The notes: generated by a model not told the origin, from the sequence alone. A stretch of DNA of 16,077 nt from Chloroflexi bacterium RBG_19FT_COMBO_48_23 (GCA_001795315.1 MGOH01000027.1:1-16077); one strand, 5' to 3'. Positions 7,408 through 16,077 are shown, counted from the first letter of the stretch. Numbers and translations are program-made.

Positions 7408-8508
7408 TTGCCCGCTCCAATTTTATGACGAAGATATACATTGATAAAATCATCGAGGTCTCCATCCAGGACAGCGTTCGTATTGCTGGTTTCATAGTCA
7501 GTTCGGTGGTCTTTGACCATTCTGTAAGGATGAAGAACATAGCTTCGAATCTGATTACCCCAACCAGCTTCGATTCGTTCACCTTTGAGTTTGGCCTTTT
7601 CTCTTTCCTTTTCGGCACGATTCAGTTCAAGAAGGCGGGCATAAAGCACCTTAAGGGCACTCTCTTTGTTCTGACGCTGGGAACGTTGGCTTTGACAGCT
7701 TATTATCAGTCCAGTGGGAAGATGAGTTATTCTAACAGCACTGCTTGTTTTTTGCATGTGCTGTCCGCCGGGTCCGCTTGACCTGAAAGTATCTATTTTC
7801 AAATCCTCAGGGTTTACTTTGATATCTAGTTCCTCTTCGGCCTCAGGAAGGACTTCGACCAGAACGAACGAAGTATGCCGGGCATGGTCTGCATCGAACG
7901 GGGACAGACGAACTAAACGATGGACGCCGTGCTCTGATTTCAGATAACCATAAGCATAATCACCTCTAATCTCCACAGTGGCACTCTTTATGCCAGCCTC
8001 GTCACCAGCAGAGGTGTCTAGTATTTCGGCCTTGTATTTGCGCCGTTCTGCCCAGCGAAGGTACATCCTCAGCAACATCTCTGCCCAGTCCTGGGACTCG
8101 GTGCCGCCAGCACCAGCATGTATAGTTAAGATGGCATCCCTGTTGTCATATTCATCGCTCAGAATCAATCTGGTTTCCAGCTCATCGAGTTGAGAGTTTA
8201 TTTCCTCTATATCTTGCTGGATTTCTTGTTGAATAGATTGGTCGTTTTCTTCGATGGACAGTGTCGTCATATCAAGGAGTTCGGTGGCTCTCTTCTCTAG
8301 CTGTCGCCAGGTCTGAACTATATTTTTAGAAGCTCCCAATTGGCGCATAGTGGATTGTGCTTTGGCTGGGTCTAGCCAAAAGTCTGGCTGAGTGGTTTCA
8401 GCCTCTAGCTTGGCAATTCTCCTTTCCTTTCTTGGGATGTCAAAGGCGCACCATTATATCTGATATTCGGTGGTTTAGGGCTTCCAGTTTGTCCTTTTCT
8501 TCCTGCAT
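7404..8508 (-). CDS. prfB: Peptide chain release factor 2 (programmed +1 frameshift)
   Basis: Release factor 2, which ends translation at UGA and UAA. The gene is in two frames: ATG at 8508 opens 22 codons ending in CTT, then an in-frame TGA (8442-8440). A +1 slip at CTT TGA C joins frame two at GAC (8441), giving a 367-aa product, close to the E. coli length. Frame two alone appears as an ORF beginning at 8348, which is not a real start. Diagnostic residues are the SPF stop-codon anticodon mimic (about 202-204) and the GGQ catalytic loop (about 247-249, in SSGPGGQHMQKTSSAVR). The N-terminal half is a helical domain rich in Glu/Gln. The ATG overlaps the nfi TAA as TAATG, and AGGAG lies 9-10 bases upstream. 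The level is expected to be self-regulated: low RF2 slows reading of UGA and favours the slip. Confidence 0.96.
8439..8454 (-). promoter_or_regulatory. RF2 programmed +1 frameshift site
   Basis: Read on the minus strand, the site is CTT TGA C (8445-8439), the classic bacterial prfB slippery codon plus poor-context UGA. A short ATGGTG (8454-8449) ends 3 bases before the CTT, the same spacing as the stimulatory Shine-Dalgarno-like element in E. coli prfB. Its GGTG can pair with the GGUG-complementary part of the 16S tail, but the match is weaker than the E. coli AGGGGG. The stop falls at codon 23. Both reading frames encode good RF2 sequence on either side, so this is a regulatory device and not a sequencing error. 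Confidence 0.95.
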
Positions 8509-9254
8509 TACTCACAACTCCTATTCTGTAGGTTGATTAACTCAAAATGGCTAGGATAATCTCCCTGTTGATGGTTGTAAATTGTAGTTATGGATTTGCC
8601 GCTGGCCGCAAGGTGAGCTAATCGGCAAGGCTCAGGGAGCCGTCGGTTGCAACAACATTCCAGAACCCAACGGATAGCTGTTGGCAGGTCAATCTTGTGA
8701 CCGATGGATACGTAAATCGGGCGCACATTATCTTTAGTCCGCAGCGCAACACCGATAACCTCGCCGTTGTCAGTAACCTCGGCGTAGGCACCAGCCTCAG
8801 CGAGTACCGGCGTATGAGTGCCACACAGACGTGATTTGGCGCAGCCTATGGTTGGTATATTAAGAAGCAGTCCTATATGTGAGGCAATCCCGAAACGCCT
8901 GGGATGGGCAATGCCTTGGCCGTCTATTAGAATAAGATCGGGGTCGGTAGATAGTTTTTGACAAGCAGTCAATACTAAAGGGGACTCTCTGAAAGATAAA
9001 AGGCCGGGTATATAAGGAAAATTGATTTTATCCTCGGCGGTTTCGATCTCAGTCACCTTTAGTTCGGGGTAGTTGAGGATGACAGCGGCAGCGCGAGCAA
9101 TCCCTCTGGAATCTGGTGCCGATATATCAACACCGGCGATAAAGCGAGGTTTAATGTCCTCGCTTTTTCGTGATACTTGGCTAGCCAGCTCCATTTGTAT
9201 CTGTTTAGCCTGGGCGATACTTATTTGCCAACCGTGCAGCTGCTGTATTTTCAC
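8508..9254 (-). CDS. nfi: Endonuclease V (deoxyinosine repair)
   Basis: Endonuclease V cuts DNA one base 3' of deoxyinosine and starts repair of deaminated adenine. Counting from the GTG at 9254 (248 aa), the active-site residues match those of the Thermotoga enzyme in nearly the same positions: Asp43 in AGVDIS, Glu90 in LSFRE, Asp111 in LIDGQGIAHPRR, Lys140 in TIGCAKS, and His214 in RLAHLAASGK. The strand-separating wedge PYIPG is at 80-84. The open frame extends upstream to an ATG at 9335, but the extra 27 residues have no family match and overlap the rpsP promoter. The sequence from the GTG (VKIQQLHGW) aligns with typical family starts, and a promoter ends 7 bases before it. The C-terminal 25 residues are a little longer than usual. 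First gene of the leftward operon; its TAA overlaps the prfB ATG. Confidence 0.93.
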   Translation of the reverse strand: MKIQQLHGWQISIAQAKQIQMELASQVSRKSEDIKPRFIAGVDISAPDSRGIARAAAVILNYPELKVTEIETAEDKINFPYIPGLLSFRESPLVLTACQKLSTDPDLILIDGQGIAHPRRFGIASHIGLLLNIPTIGCAKSRLCGTHTPVLAEAGAYAEVTDNGEVIGVALRTKDNVRPIYVSIGHKIDLPTAIRWVLECCCNRRLPEPCRLAHLAASGKSITTIYNHQQGDYPSHFELINLQNRSCE

Positions 9255-9261
9255 ATCCTTG

Positions 9262-9290
9262 ATTATAATGGCTGAGTTCGCTGGTGGCAA
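9262..9290 (-). promoter_or_regulatory. Sigma-70 promoter for the nfi-prfB operon
   Basis: On the minus strand TTGCCA (9290-9285) and TATAAT (9267-9262) are separated by exactly 17 bases, a near-consensus vegetative promoter. The expected transcription start, 6-8 bases after the -10, falls at about 9256-9254, on or just before the GTG start of nfi. The transcript would then be leaderless or carry a one- or two-base leader. It would drive nfi and, by tight packing, the five genes behind it. Confidence 0.7.
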
Positions 9291-9309
9291 CATCGGGAGT
9301 GATGACATA

Positions 9310-9338
9310 TTGACAGGTATGGCAACTTGGTGCATAAT
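9310..9338 (+). promoter_or_regulatory. Sigma-70 promoter for rpsP-khpA
   Basis: TTGACA (9310-9315) and CATAAT (9333-9338) are spaced by 17 bases, an almost perfect vegetative promoter in keeping with strong expression of a ribosomal protein. Transcription should begin near 9344-9346, leaving a leader of about 38-40 bases. Its -35 box lies 19 bases from the -35 box of the opposing nfi promoter, so the two are back to back. Confidence 0.8.
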
Positions 9339-9356
9339 AACCTGTAAAAATTACCG

Positions 9357-9362
9357 AGGAGG
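9357..9362 (+). promoter_or_regulatory. Displaced AGGAGG in the rpsP leader
   Basis: A perfect AGGAGG stands 21 bases before the rpsP ATG, far outside the normal 5-9 base spacing. No start codon sits at the right distance from it. It runs into a small palindrome (9360-9370, AGGCTTAGCCT) that could fold as a 4-base-pair stem with a 3-base loop and partly mask it. A nearer but weak GGGT (9375-9378) could be the working site. Whether the displaced site serves a folded leader is unknown. Confidence 0.5.
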
Positions 9363-9383
9363 CTTAGCCTAAACGGGTAGATC

Positions 9384-9722
9384 ATGGTAAAAATAAGATT
9401 ACGGCGGGTGGGCACTAGAAATAAACCTATGTACCGAGTGGTAGTGGCTGATCACAGGGCACCACGAGATGGTGATTTTATCGAGATCATCGGACATTAT
9501 AATCCGATGACCGAGCCGGAGACATTTGTTGTTGATGAAGAAAAAGCGTTGAAGTGGCTTAAGCATGGTGCCAAGCCAACGGATACTGTATTGAGGTTGC
9601 TGTCTAAAGCTGGAGTAATGGATAAATTTAAGCCAGCTGCTGAAAAAAAGGCACGGGCAATAAAGCCGAAAAAGATGAAAACCACAGCCAAAACCAAATC
9701 AACAACTGAGGAGTCAGCATAA
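9384..9722 (+). CDS. rpsP: 30S ribosomal protein S16
   Basis: Ribosomal protein S16, an early-assembly protein of the small subunit. The first 80 residues are canonical: [41 protein letters not shown], then the family's [17 protein letters not shown]. At 112 aa it is longer than the common 80-90 aa because of a Lys/Thr/Ala-rich tail from about residue 82, probably disordered and RNA-contacting. ATG at 9384 is fixed by the family N-terminus. A strong promoter lies just upstream (9310-9338), and the ribosome site is oddly placed. The TAA overlaps the khpA ATG by one base. Confidence 0.97.
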   Translation: MVKIRLRRVGTRNKPMYRVVVADHRAPRDGDFIEIIGHYNPMTEPETFVVDEEKALKWLKHGAKPTDTVLRLLSKAGVMDKFKPAAEKKARAIKPKKMKTTAKTKSTTEESA

Positions 9723-9952
9723 TGAAGGAGCTAATAGAGTACATTGCCAAGGCCATTGTTAATGCACCTGATGATGTAAAGGTTACTGAGGAAGCTGATG
9801 ACAAGGGTATGGTGGTAGTGAAGTTGGAAGTTGCTCCAGATGATAAGGGGAGAGTGATTGGTAGGCAGGGCCGTGTTGCTGAGGCGATGCGAACCCTGCT
9901 CCGTGTGGTGGCGACTAAAGAAGGTATTCGTGTCAGGCTTGAGATAATATAG
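9722..9952 (+). CDS. khpA: KH-domain RNA-binding protein KhpA
   Basis: A 76-aa single type II KH domain protein (YlqC/KhpA family). The RNA-binding GxxG loop is visible in GRVIGRQGRVAEAMRTLLR (about residues 43-61), flanked by acidic strands. KhpA binds RNA, often with KhpB, and affects cell division and translation in Gram-positive bacteria; its role here is inferred. It follows rpsP with a TAATG overlap, and a GAGGAG about 10 bases before the ATG lies inside the rpsP tail. rpsP-khpA is a widely conserved pair, but the rimM, trmD and rplS genes that often come next are missing: the next gene is atpC on the opposite strand. Confidence 0.93.
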   Translation: MKELIEYIAKAIVNAPDDVKVTEEADDKGMVVVKLEVAPDDKGRVIGRQGRVAEAMRTLLRVVATKEGIRVRLEII

Positions 9953-10046
9953 CTGACCTGCCAGGTACACTGTAGGTTAAAAGCTTGATAATTGTAAGCC
10001 CCCGTAATTCCGATAGATAATTGCCTGTTGATTTACTGAAGGATAA
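9953..10046. other. Convergent gap between khpA and atpC
   Basis: This 94-base gap separates two converging operons. No hairpin followed by a T-run is visible on either strand. There is a compact palindrome ACCTG-C-CAGGT (9956-9966) directly after the khpA stop. The heptamer GATAATT occurs three times (9987-9993, 10016-10022, 10042-10048); the second copy and 10045-10051 form a 7-base AT-rich inverted repeat that spans the atpC stop. These could contribute to weak bidirectional termination, but nothing proves it. Confidence 0.4.
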
Positions 10047-10472
10047 TTATCGCATTGGTGCCGACTTTCGACGTCTCCTTTCAGCTACCTTAAGACGTAT
10101 AAGAGAGCGAAGAAGAGCAGCTTGTGCTTGGGCTACGTCTAGTTCTGGTGGATGGGTCTGGAGACTTTCTTCAGCTCGCCGCTTAGCCTCTTCAGCGCGT
10201 TCGATGTCGATTTCCTCAACACGTTCGCAGGCATCGGCCAGGATTATGATTTTGTCTGGACGTATTTCGAGAAAACCACCAGAAACAGACATGTATGTTT
10301 CCTCGCCATCTTTTCTAATGAGCAGCTCTCCAGGTTTGAGCATGGTCATCAAGGGGGCGTGATGGGGCAGTATGCCTAGCTCTCCCTCAATGCCAGGGGC
10401 GACCACCACGTTGACGTCATCGGCAAGAACTTGACGCTCAGCGGTTATAATTTCAAGCTTTATTGTTGCCAC
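10047..10472 (-). CDS. atpC: F1 ATP synthase epsilon subunit
   Basis: Epsilon subunit of the F1 central stalk, 141 aa. Residues 1-84 form the beta-sandwich (IKLEIITAERQVLADDVNVV, then GELGILPHHAPLMTMLKPGEL), and 88-135 the two-helix C-terminal domain that can inhibit ATP hydrolysis, ending in a basic RRRRK run. The start is GTG at 10472: the overlapping ATG at 10474 is out of frame. GGGAG lies 6 bases upstream, inside the end of atpD, and only one base separates the atpD stop from this start. Last gene of the atp operon. Confidence 0.96.
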   Translation of the reverse strand: MATIKLEIITAERQVLADDVNVVVAPGIEGELGILPHHAPLMTMLKPGELLIRKDGEETYMSVSGGFLEIRPDKIIILADACERVEEIDIERAEEAKRRAEESLQTHPPELDVAQAQAALLRSLIRLKVAERRRRKSAPMR

Positions 10473-10473
10473 A

Positions 10474-12739
<2,266 letters not shown>

Positions 12740-12748
12740 TGTTTTCCT

Positions 12749-14260
12749 TTAGTAAGCTGCGCTTTTCTTGAATTCCGATATTGCTGATTTTAATGCCTCA
12801 TCAGTTTCTGGCTTGATTTCCTTATCGGTCAAGATACGCTGATTTATATCAGGGTGATTCGTTTCCATAAACCGATGAAAGCCCTGCTCAAAAGCAGCAA
12901 TTTTTTCCACTGGCACATCGTCTAGATGTCCATTCGTTACAGCATACAGAATCGTAATCTCTTTGTCTAAGGGCATTGGTACATATTGAGGTTGCTTCAA
13001 TACTTCGGTGATTCGTTGCCCGCGCTCTAGCTGGGACCGAGTAGCTTTATCCAAATCAGCAGTGCCGAATTGAGCGAAGGTAGCCAGCTCGCGATATTGA
13101 GCCATATCTATTCTTAGGCTACCAGCTACTTGCCTCATGGCTCTGGTCTGGGCATTGCCTCCTACCCTTGATACCGATAAGCCAATGTTTAATGCCGGAC
13201 GGATACCGCTGTTAAACATATCTGTTTCAAGATAAATCTGCCCGTCGGTGATGGAGATAACGTTGGTTGGAATATAAGCAGCTAAATCGCCGGCCTGGAT
13301 TTCTATGATAGGGAGGGCGGTGAGTGAGCCACCACCATGTTCTTCATCCAACTTAGCAGCTCGTTCGAGAAGTCGGCTGTGAAGGTAGAAGACGTCACCT
13401 GGATAGGCCTCACGACCAGGCGGACGCCTGAGTATAAGTGATAGCTGTCGGTAAGCCCAGGCATGCTTTGTTAAATCATCATAGATAACCAATGCATCTT
13501 TTCCTTGTTCCATGAACTCTTCGCCGATAGCACAGCCAGAGTAGGGGGCCAGATACTGCAATGGTGCTGGATCAGAGGCATTGGCTGCGACTACTATGGT
13601 ATTTTCCATTGCTCCGTATTTTTGAAACGTTCCTACTACTTGTGCCACCTTGGACGTTTTCTGTCCAATGGCTACATAGATGCAGATGAGGTCACCGCCT
13701 TTTTGGTTGATTATGGTATCGATAGCGATGGCTGATTTGCCTATGGAACGGTCGCCTATAATCAGCTCACGTTGACCTCGTCCAATCGGAATCAAGGCAT
13801 CTATCGCCTTTATTCCTGTGTATACCGGTGTGTTAACTCGCTGCCTCATTACCACGTTAGGTGCAACTCTTTCTACTGGCCGAGTCTTGGTCGTTTTAAT
13901 AGGTCCCATCTCATCTAGGGGGTTGCCTAGTGGGTCGACCACGCGGCCGATAAGCTCGTCGCCTACAGGCACTTCAACTACTCTTCCGGTGGAGCGGACC
14001 TCGTCTCCTTCTTTAATATGGCTGAAGTCGCCGAGGATAACCGCAGCGACGTTATCCTCCTCCAAATTTAGGGCTAACCCCATAATCCCATTAGGGAATT
14101 CTAAAAGTTCGTTATATTTAGCACCGCTAAGCCCATGAATTCGGGCAACGCCATCGCCGACACTGATTACTGTTCCCACGTCTATCATGGTCACAGTGGA
14201 GCCGAACTGCTTGATGTTCTCTTTAATTACCGAGACTATGTCTCGCCCTTCTGTTGTCAT
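12749..14260 (-). CDS. atpA: F1 ATP synthase alpha subunit
   Basis: Non-catalytic nucleotide-binding alpha subunit, 503 aa. An N-terminal beta-barrel (about 25-95, [20 protein letters not shown]) precedes the nucleotide domain. The P-loop is GDRSIGKS (169-176), where most alpha subunits have GDRQTGKT; the lysine and the Mg-binding hydroxyl remain. Walker B is in [43 protein letters not shown] (279-304) is canonical, and the arginine finger is Arg365 in [15 protein letters not shown] [14 protein letters not shown] at 14260 has a good AAAGGGGG site. The N-terminal helix binds delta. It starts 22 bases after the atpH stop. Confidence 0.97.
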   Translation of the reverse strand: MTTEGRDIVSVIKENIKQFGSTVTMIDVGTVISVGDGVARIHGLSGAKYNELLEFPNGIMGLALNLEEDNVAAVILGDFSHIKEGDEVRSTGRVVEVPVGDELIGRVVDPLGNPLDEMGPIKTTKTRPVERVAPNVVMRQRVNTPVYTGIKAIDALIPIGRGQRELIIGDRSIGKSAIAIDTIINQKGGDLICIYVAIGQKTSKVAQVVGTFQKYGAMENTIVVAANASDPAPLQYLAPYSGCAIGEEFMEQGKDALVIYDDLTKHAWAYRQLSLILRRPPGREAYPGDVFYLHSRLLERAAKLDEEHGGGSLTALPIIEIQAGDLAAYIPTNVISITDGQIYLETDMFNSGIRPALNIGLSVSRVGGNAQTRAMRQVAGSLRIDMAQYRELATFAQFGTADLDKATRSQLERGQRITEVLKQPQYVPMPLDKEITILYAVTNGHLDDVPVEKIAAFEQGFHRFMETNHPDINQRILTDKEIKPETDEALKSAISEFKKSAAY

Positions 14261-14282
14261 CTTGTTCCCCCTTTATGGGTAG

Positions 14283-14822
14283 TTATCTCCTGGTTTTAGC
14301 CAGACTTTTCTTTAACATCTCTAATTTGTTACGTATGCTACCATCGATAAGACTATCATCTATTCTGGCGATAAAGCCACCTAGAATATCTGGGTTGACC
14401 TGGGTGTTAATACGGACTTTCTTGCCGATAATTGCCTCAAGATGGTGACTAAGCCTTTCTCTTTCTGTATTATCAAGTGCAATGGCAGTGGTAACCTCGG
14501 CAGTTTTTATCCCATGGTGGTCGTTTAACAGGCGCTCATATTCGTCTGCAAGTTGCCCGGCGTCTTTGAGCTTGCCTTTAGTAATGAGAATGTAGACTAG
14601 ATTCAGAGCCATAGGATTGATTTTCCCCAATATTTCCTGTGCTAACTTTGCTTTCAGCTCAAACGGTAATTTCGGGTTTTCTATCAGGGATGCAAATTCA
14701 GTGTCTTGAATCAGCCGAGCAATTTTTCTCAGGTCGGACTGCCACTCCTTTAGTTTATTTCTTTCCAGAGCAATCTCGAAGACTGCTTGAGCATAGCGCT
14801 TGACAGAAGTTGTTATCGGCAT
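14283..14822 (-). CDS. atpH: F1 ATP synthase delta subunit (OSCP)
   Basis: Delta subunit, which joins the top of F1 to the b stalk, 179 aa. The N-terminal six-helix bundle is recognisable (VKRYAQAVFEIALERNKLKEWQ), and the conserved C-terminal block reads NPDILGGFIARIDDSLIDGSIRNKLEMLKKSL. Length is typical. ATG at 14822 lies 15 bases after the atpF stop, with AAGG about 11 bases upstream, a slightly long spacing. Poor conservation is normal for this subunit, yet the family ends make the call firm. Confidence 0.95.
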   Translation of the reverse strand: MPITTSVKRYAQAVFEIALERNKLKEWQSDLRKIARLIQDTEFASLIENPKLPFELKAKLAQEILGKINPMALNLVYILITKGKLKDAGQLADEYERLLNDHHGIKTAEVTTAIALDNTERERLSHHLEAIIGKKVRINTQVNPDILGGFIARIDDSLIDGSIRNKLEMLKKSLAKTRR

Positions 14823-14837
14823 TTGATTGCTAGCCTT

Positions 14838-15338
14838 CTATTTTTGTTTAAAAGTTGCGCTCTCCTTGAGCACTTCATCAATGAGCTTGCGGTGCTTCTT
14901 TTTGTCTACCGTTTCTTTGATCACCTTTTCTGCGGCCAAAATGGCAATATCAGCAAATTCGGCGCGCAGATCGTCAACGGTTTTGTCTCTCTCTAGTTTT
15001 ATTTCGGTGCGTGCCTTTGCAATAAGGGACTCAGCCTCCTGACGGGCGCTGTCTTTGGCCTCTTCCTTTATTCTTTCTCCTATTTGTGCTGCCTGGGCTA
15101 TTACGGCCTGTCCTTCCTTGCGGGCCTTTTCTATGTGAGCTTTGATCTCCTCTTCGCTACGTGCGGTCTCCTGCCTTATTTTTTCAGCTTGATCCATGCT
15201 CTCTTTTATCTTAGCTTGCCTCTCATTGAGCATCTTAACTATCGGTTTGTATGCAACTAGCCTCAATATGACAAATAAGATAATAAAGTTCACGACAAAC
15301 GCTATTAACAGTGATGGGTTAATTCCAAGACCTTCCAT
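14838..15338 (-). CDS. atpF: FO ATP synthase subunit b
   Basis: Subunit b, the peripheral stalk, 166 aa. One N-terminal membrane helix (about residues 8-29, LLIAFVVNFIILFVILRLVAY) is followed by KPIVKMLNERQAKIKESMDQAE and a long charged Glu/Lys/Ala-rich coiled coil to about residue 140, then the delta-binding end. Only one b gene is seen, so the stalk should be a homodimer. ATG at 15338 has GGCGGAG 4 bases upstream. A 42-base spacer separates it from the small membrane-peptide gene before it. Confidence 0.96.
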   Translation of the reverse strand: MEGLGINPSLLIAFVVNFIILFVILRLVAYKPIVKMLNERQAKIKESMDQAEKIRQETARSEEEIKAHIEKARKEGQAVIAQAAQIGERIKEEAKDSARQEAESLIAKARTEIKLERDKTVDDLRAEFADIAILAAEKVIKETVDKKKHRKLIDEVLKESATFKQK

Positions 15339-15380
15339 TTCACTCCGCCTTATTTTTATAGCTGGGTTTTATGCTGCTAT

Positions 15381-15500
15381 TTAGAGTATAAAGGAGCCAA
15401 GTATAAATGCGGTGACAATAAGGCCGGCAAACACTATAGCACCGATTATGACTGCTCCAATAATGAAACCAAAAGAAGCTGGGAGATTACCATTTTCCAT
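15381..15500 (-). CDS. 39-aa single-helix membrane peptide between atpE and atpF
   Basis: An intact 39-codon frame, ATG at 15500 to TAA at 15381, too short for usual gene callers. A perfect GGAGG (15513-15509) stands 8 bases before the ATG, so it is very probably translated. The peptide begins MENGNLPAS and then runs as one hydrophobic helix from Phe10 to Leu39, rich in Ile, Val, Ala and Gly. Glycines at 11, 15, 20, 26 and 35 include a GxxxG helix-packing pair. There is no lysine, arginine or histidine, and Glu2 is the only charged side chain. It sits 25 bases after atpE and 42 before atpF, in the middle of the FO genes, so a role in FO assembly or as an accessory FO subunit is a natural guess. 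It resembles neither AtpI/AtpZ nor a second c subunit (no carboxylate in the helix). I do not recognise a named family. Confidence 0.75.
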   Translation of the reverse strand: MENGNLPASFGFIIGAVIIGAIVFAGLIVTAFILGSFIL

Positions 15501-15525
15501 CAATTTTTCCTCCATTACAGGCTAT

Positions 15526-15756
15526 CTATACCACGATGGCTAGAATTATTGCCGTTATCAGGGCATAGATTCCGATGGCTTCAGTAAAAGCGCCGATCAG
15601 AATCATGTTGGTCAGGATTGGCCCTCTGGCTTCAGGGTTGCGTCCTAGAGCTTGCATAGCACCGAAGCCGATCAACCCTAGTCCTAGCCCTGGACCTAAA
15701 AATCCTAGTCCTGCGGCTAGCCCCACTGCAAGCATTTTCATTGCTTCTGCGTCCAT
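15526..15756 (-). CDS. atpE: FO ATP synthase subunit c
   Basis: Subunit c, the ring-forming proteolipid, 76 aa with two membrane helices. Helix 1 carries the glycine motif GLGFLGPGLGLGLIGFG (16-32). The polar loop is GRNPEARG (38-45). Helix 2 has the ion-binding Glu59 in GAFTEAIGIYAL. The residues that hold Na+ in sodium-type rings (Gln in helix 1, Ser-Thr after the Glu) are replaced by Leu, Ala and Ile, so proton coupling is expected. ATG at 15756 has AAGGAGG 6 bases upstream. It follows atpB by 14 bases. Confidence 0.97.
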   Translation of the reverse strand: MDAEAMKMLAVGLAAGLGFLGPGLGLGLIGFGAMQALGRNPEARGPILTNMILIGAFTEAIGIYALITAIILAIVV

Positions 15757-15770
15757 TTATGTCCTCCTTT

Positions 15771-16077
15771 TTAATTTGCATGCTCGGGCTCCTCATCATG
15801 GGGAGCCATTGCAATTACGCCAAATACAAGTGTTAAGCCAGCGAAGATCAATGCCTGGACAAAGCCGACAAGCAATTCCAATCCATAGAAGATTACAGAT
15901 ACTGCGAATGGTATTAAAAAAGTCATGACCAGCAGCAGTATTTCACCGGCGGTCATGTTGCCAAAGAGACGGAAGGTAAAGCTTATTATACGAATAAAGT
16001 GACTGAGTAATTCTATAAAACCCACGAATATATTGATAAATCCGAACATTATCCCGCTGATAGCCGGTTTGATCTTT
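15771..16077 (-). CDS. atpB: FO ATP synthase subunit a, C-terminal part (cut by window end)
   Basis: The last 101 residues of subunit a; the gene continues beyond base 16077. The essential proton-path arginine is in SFTFRLFGNMTAGEILLL, followed by two membrane helices (LLVMTFLIPFAVSVIFYG and the LELLVGFVQALIFAGLTLVFG segment with the conserved Glu and Gln). The protein ends in a short acidic, His-containing tail (APHDEEPEHAN). The apparent ATG at 16049 is internal, because the frame is open to the window edge and encodes matching sequence. It is the first atp gene visible here. Confidence 0.96.
   Translation of the reverse strand, partial: KIKPAISGIMFGFINIFVGFIELLSHFIRIISFTFRLFGNMTAGEILLLVMTFLIPFAVSVIFYGLELLVGFVQALIFAGLTLVFGVIAMAPHDEEPEHAN

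Noticed and set aside
7404..8348. prfB as a shortened gene starting at 8348, or a pseudogene
   Set aside because: Sequence upstream to 8508 encodes the RF2 N-terminus across a classic CTT TGA C slip site.
9264..9269. Plus-strand TATAAT as an additional rpsP promoter
   Set aside because: No acceptable -35 box at 16-18 bases upstream; it is simply the other strand of the nfi -10 region.
9255..9335. Longer nfi reading frame starting with ATG at 9335
   Set aside because: The extra 27 residues do not match endonuclease V, there is no good ribosome site, and the start would lie inside the -10 of the rpsP promoter.
9956..9966. Palindrome after khpA as an intrinsic terminator
   Set aside because: The stem is only 4-5 pairs and no run of T follows it.
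15575..15928. Plus-strand 117-codon frame over atpE and atpB
   Set aside because: Antisense shadow of two strongly conserved FO genes, with no ribosome site or family resemblance.

Overview
The window comes from a bacterial chromosome of moderate GC content. It probably belongs to the Chloroflexota, perhaps a Dehalococcoidia-like lineage. That guess rests on a NurA/HerA pair in a bacterium, a DUF3795 cysteine-rich protein, a complete F-type atp operon of bacterial order and a general resemblance of the proteins. No rRNA or other decisive marker is present, so the placement is tentative. I see no tRNA, CRISPR array, insertion sequence or prophage.

Region 1 (10-3466, + strand) is a three-gene unit: a NurA-type nuclease, a small protein that looks like a free-standing HAS-barrel, and a HerA-type hexameric ATPase. 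The last two overlap by 4 bases. By analogy with archaeal HerA-NurA it should make a DNA-end-processing or translocase-nuclease machine. The middle gene is the unexplained part.

Region 2 (3477-9254, - strand) is a tightly packed six-gene run in transcription order: nfi (endonuclease V), prfB (release factor 2, with a programmed +1 frameshift), a secreted HELGH metallopeptidase, radC, a family 5 peptide-binding protein, and a DUF3795 protein. Adjacent genes overlap by 1-8 bases or lie within 12 bases. A near-consensus promoter ends so close to the probable nfi GTG start that the message may be leaderless.

Region 3 (9310-9952, + strand) diverges from region 2. It holds a near-perfect sigma-70 promoter followed by rpsP and khpA, which overlap as TAATG. 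The rimM-trmD-rplS genes that often follow are absent here.

Region 4 (10047-16077, - strand) is the ATP synthase operon, in transcription order atpB (partial, cut by the window end), atpE, an unannotated 39-codon one-helix membrane protein gene, atpF, atpH, atpA, atpG, atpD, atpC. Its promoter lies beyond the window. It converges on khpA across a 94-base gap in which I see no classical terminator.

The points most worth following up are the 39-aa membrane peptide between atpE and atpF, the NurA/HAS-barrel/HerA trio, the back-to-back nfi/rpsP promoters with possible leaderless nfi, and the conserved RF2 frameshift, which naive gene calling would truncate.
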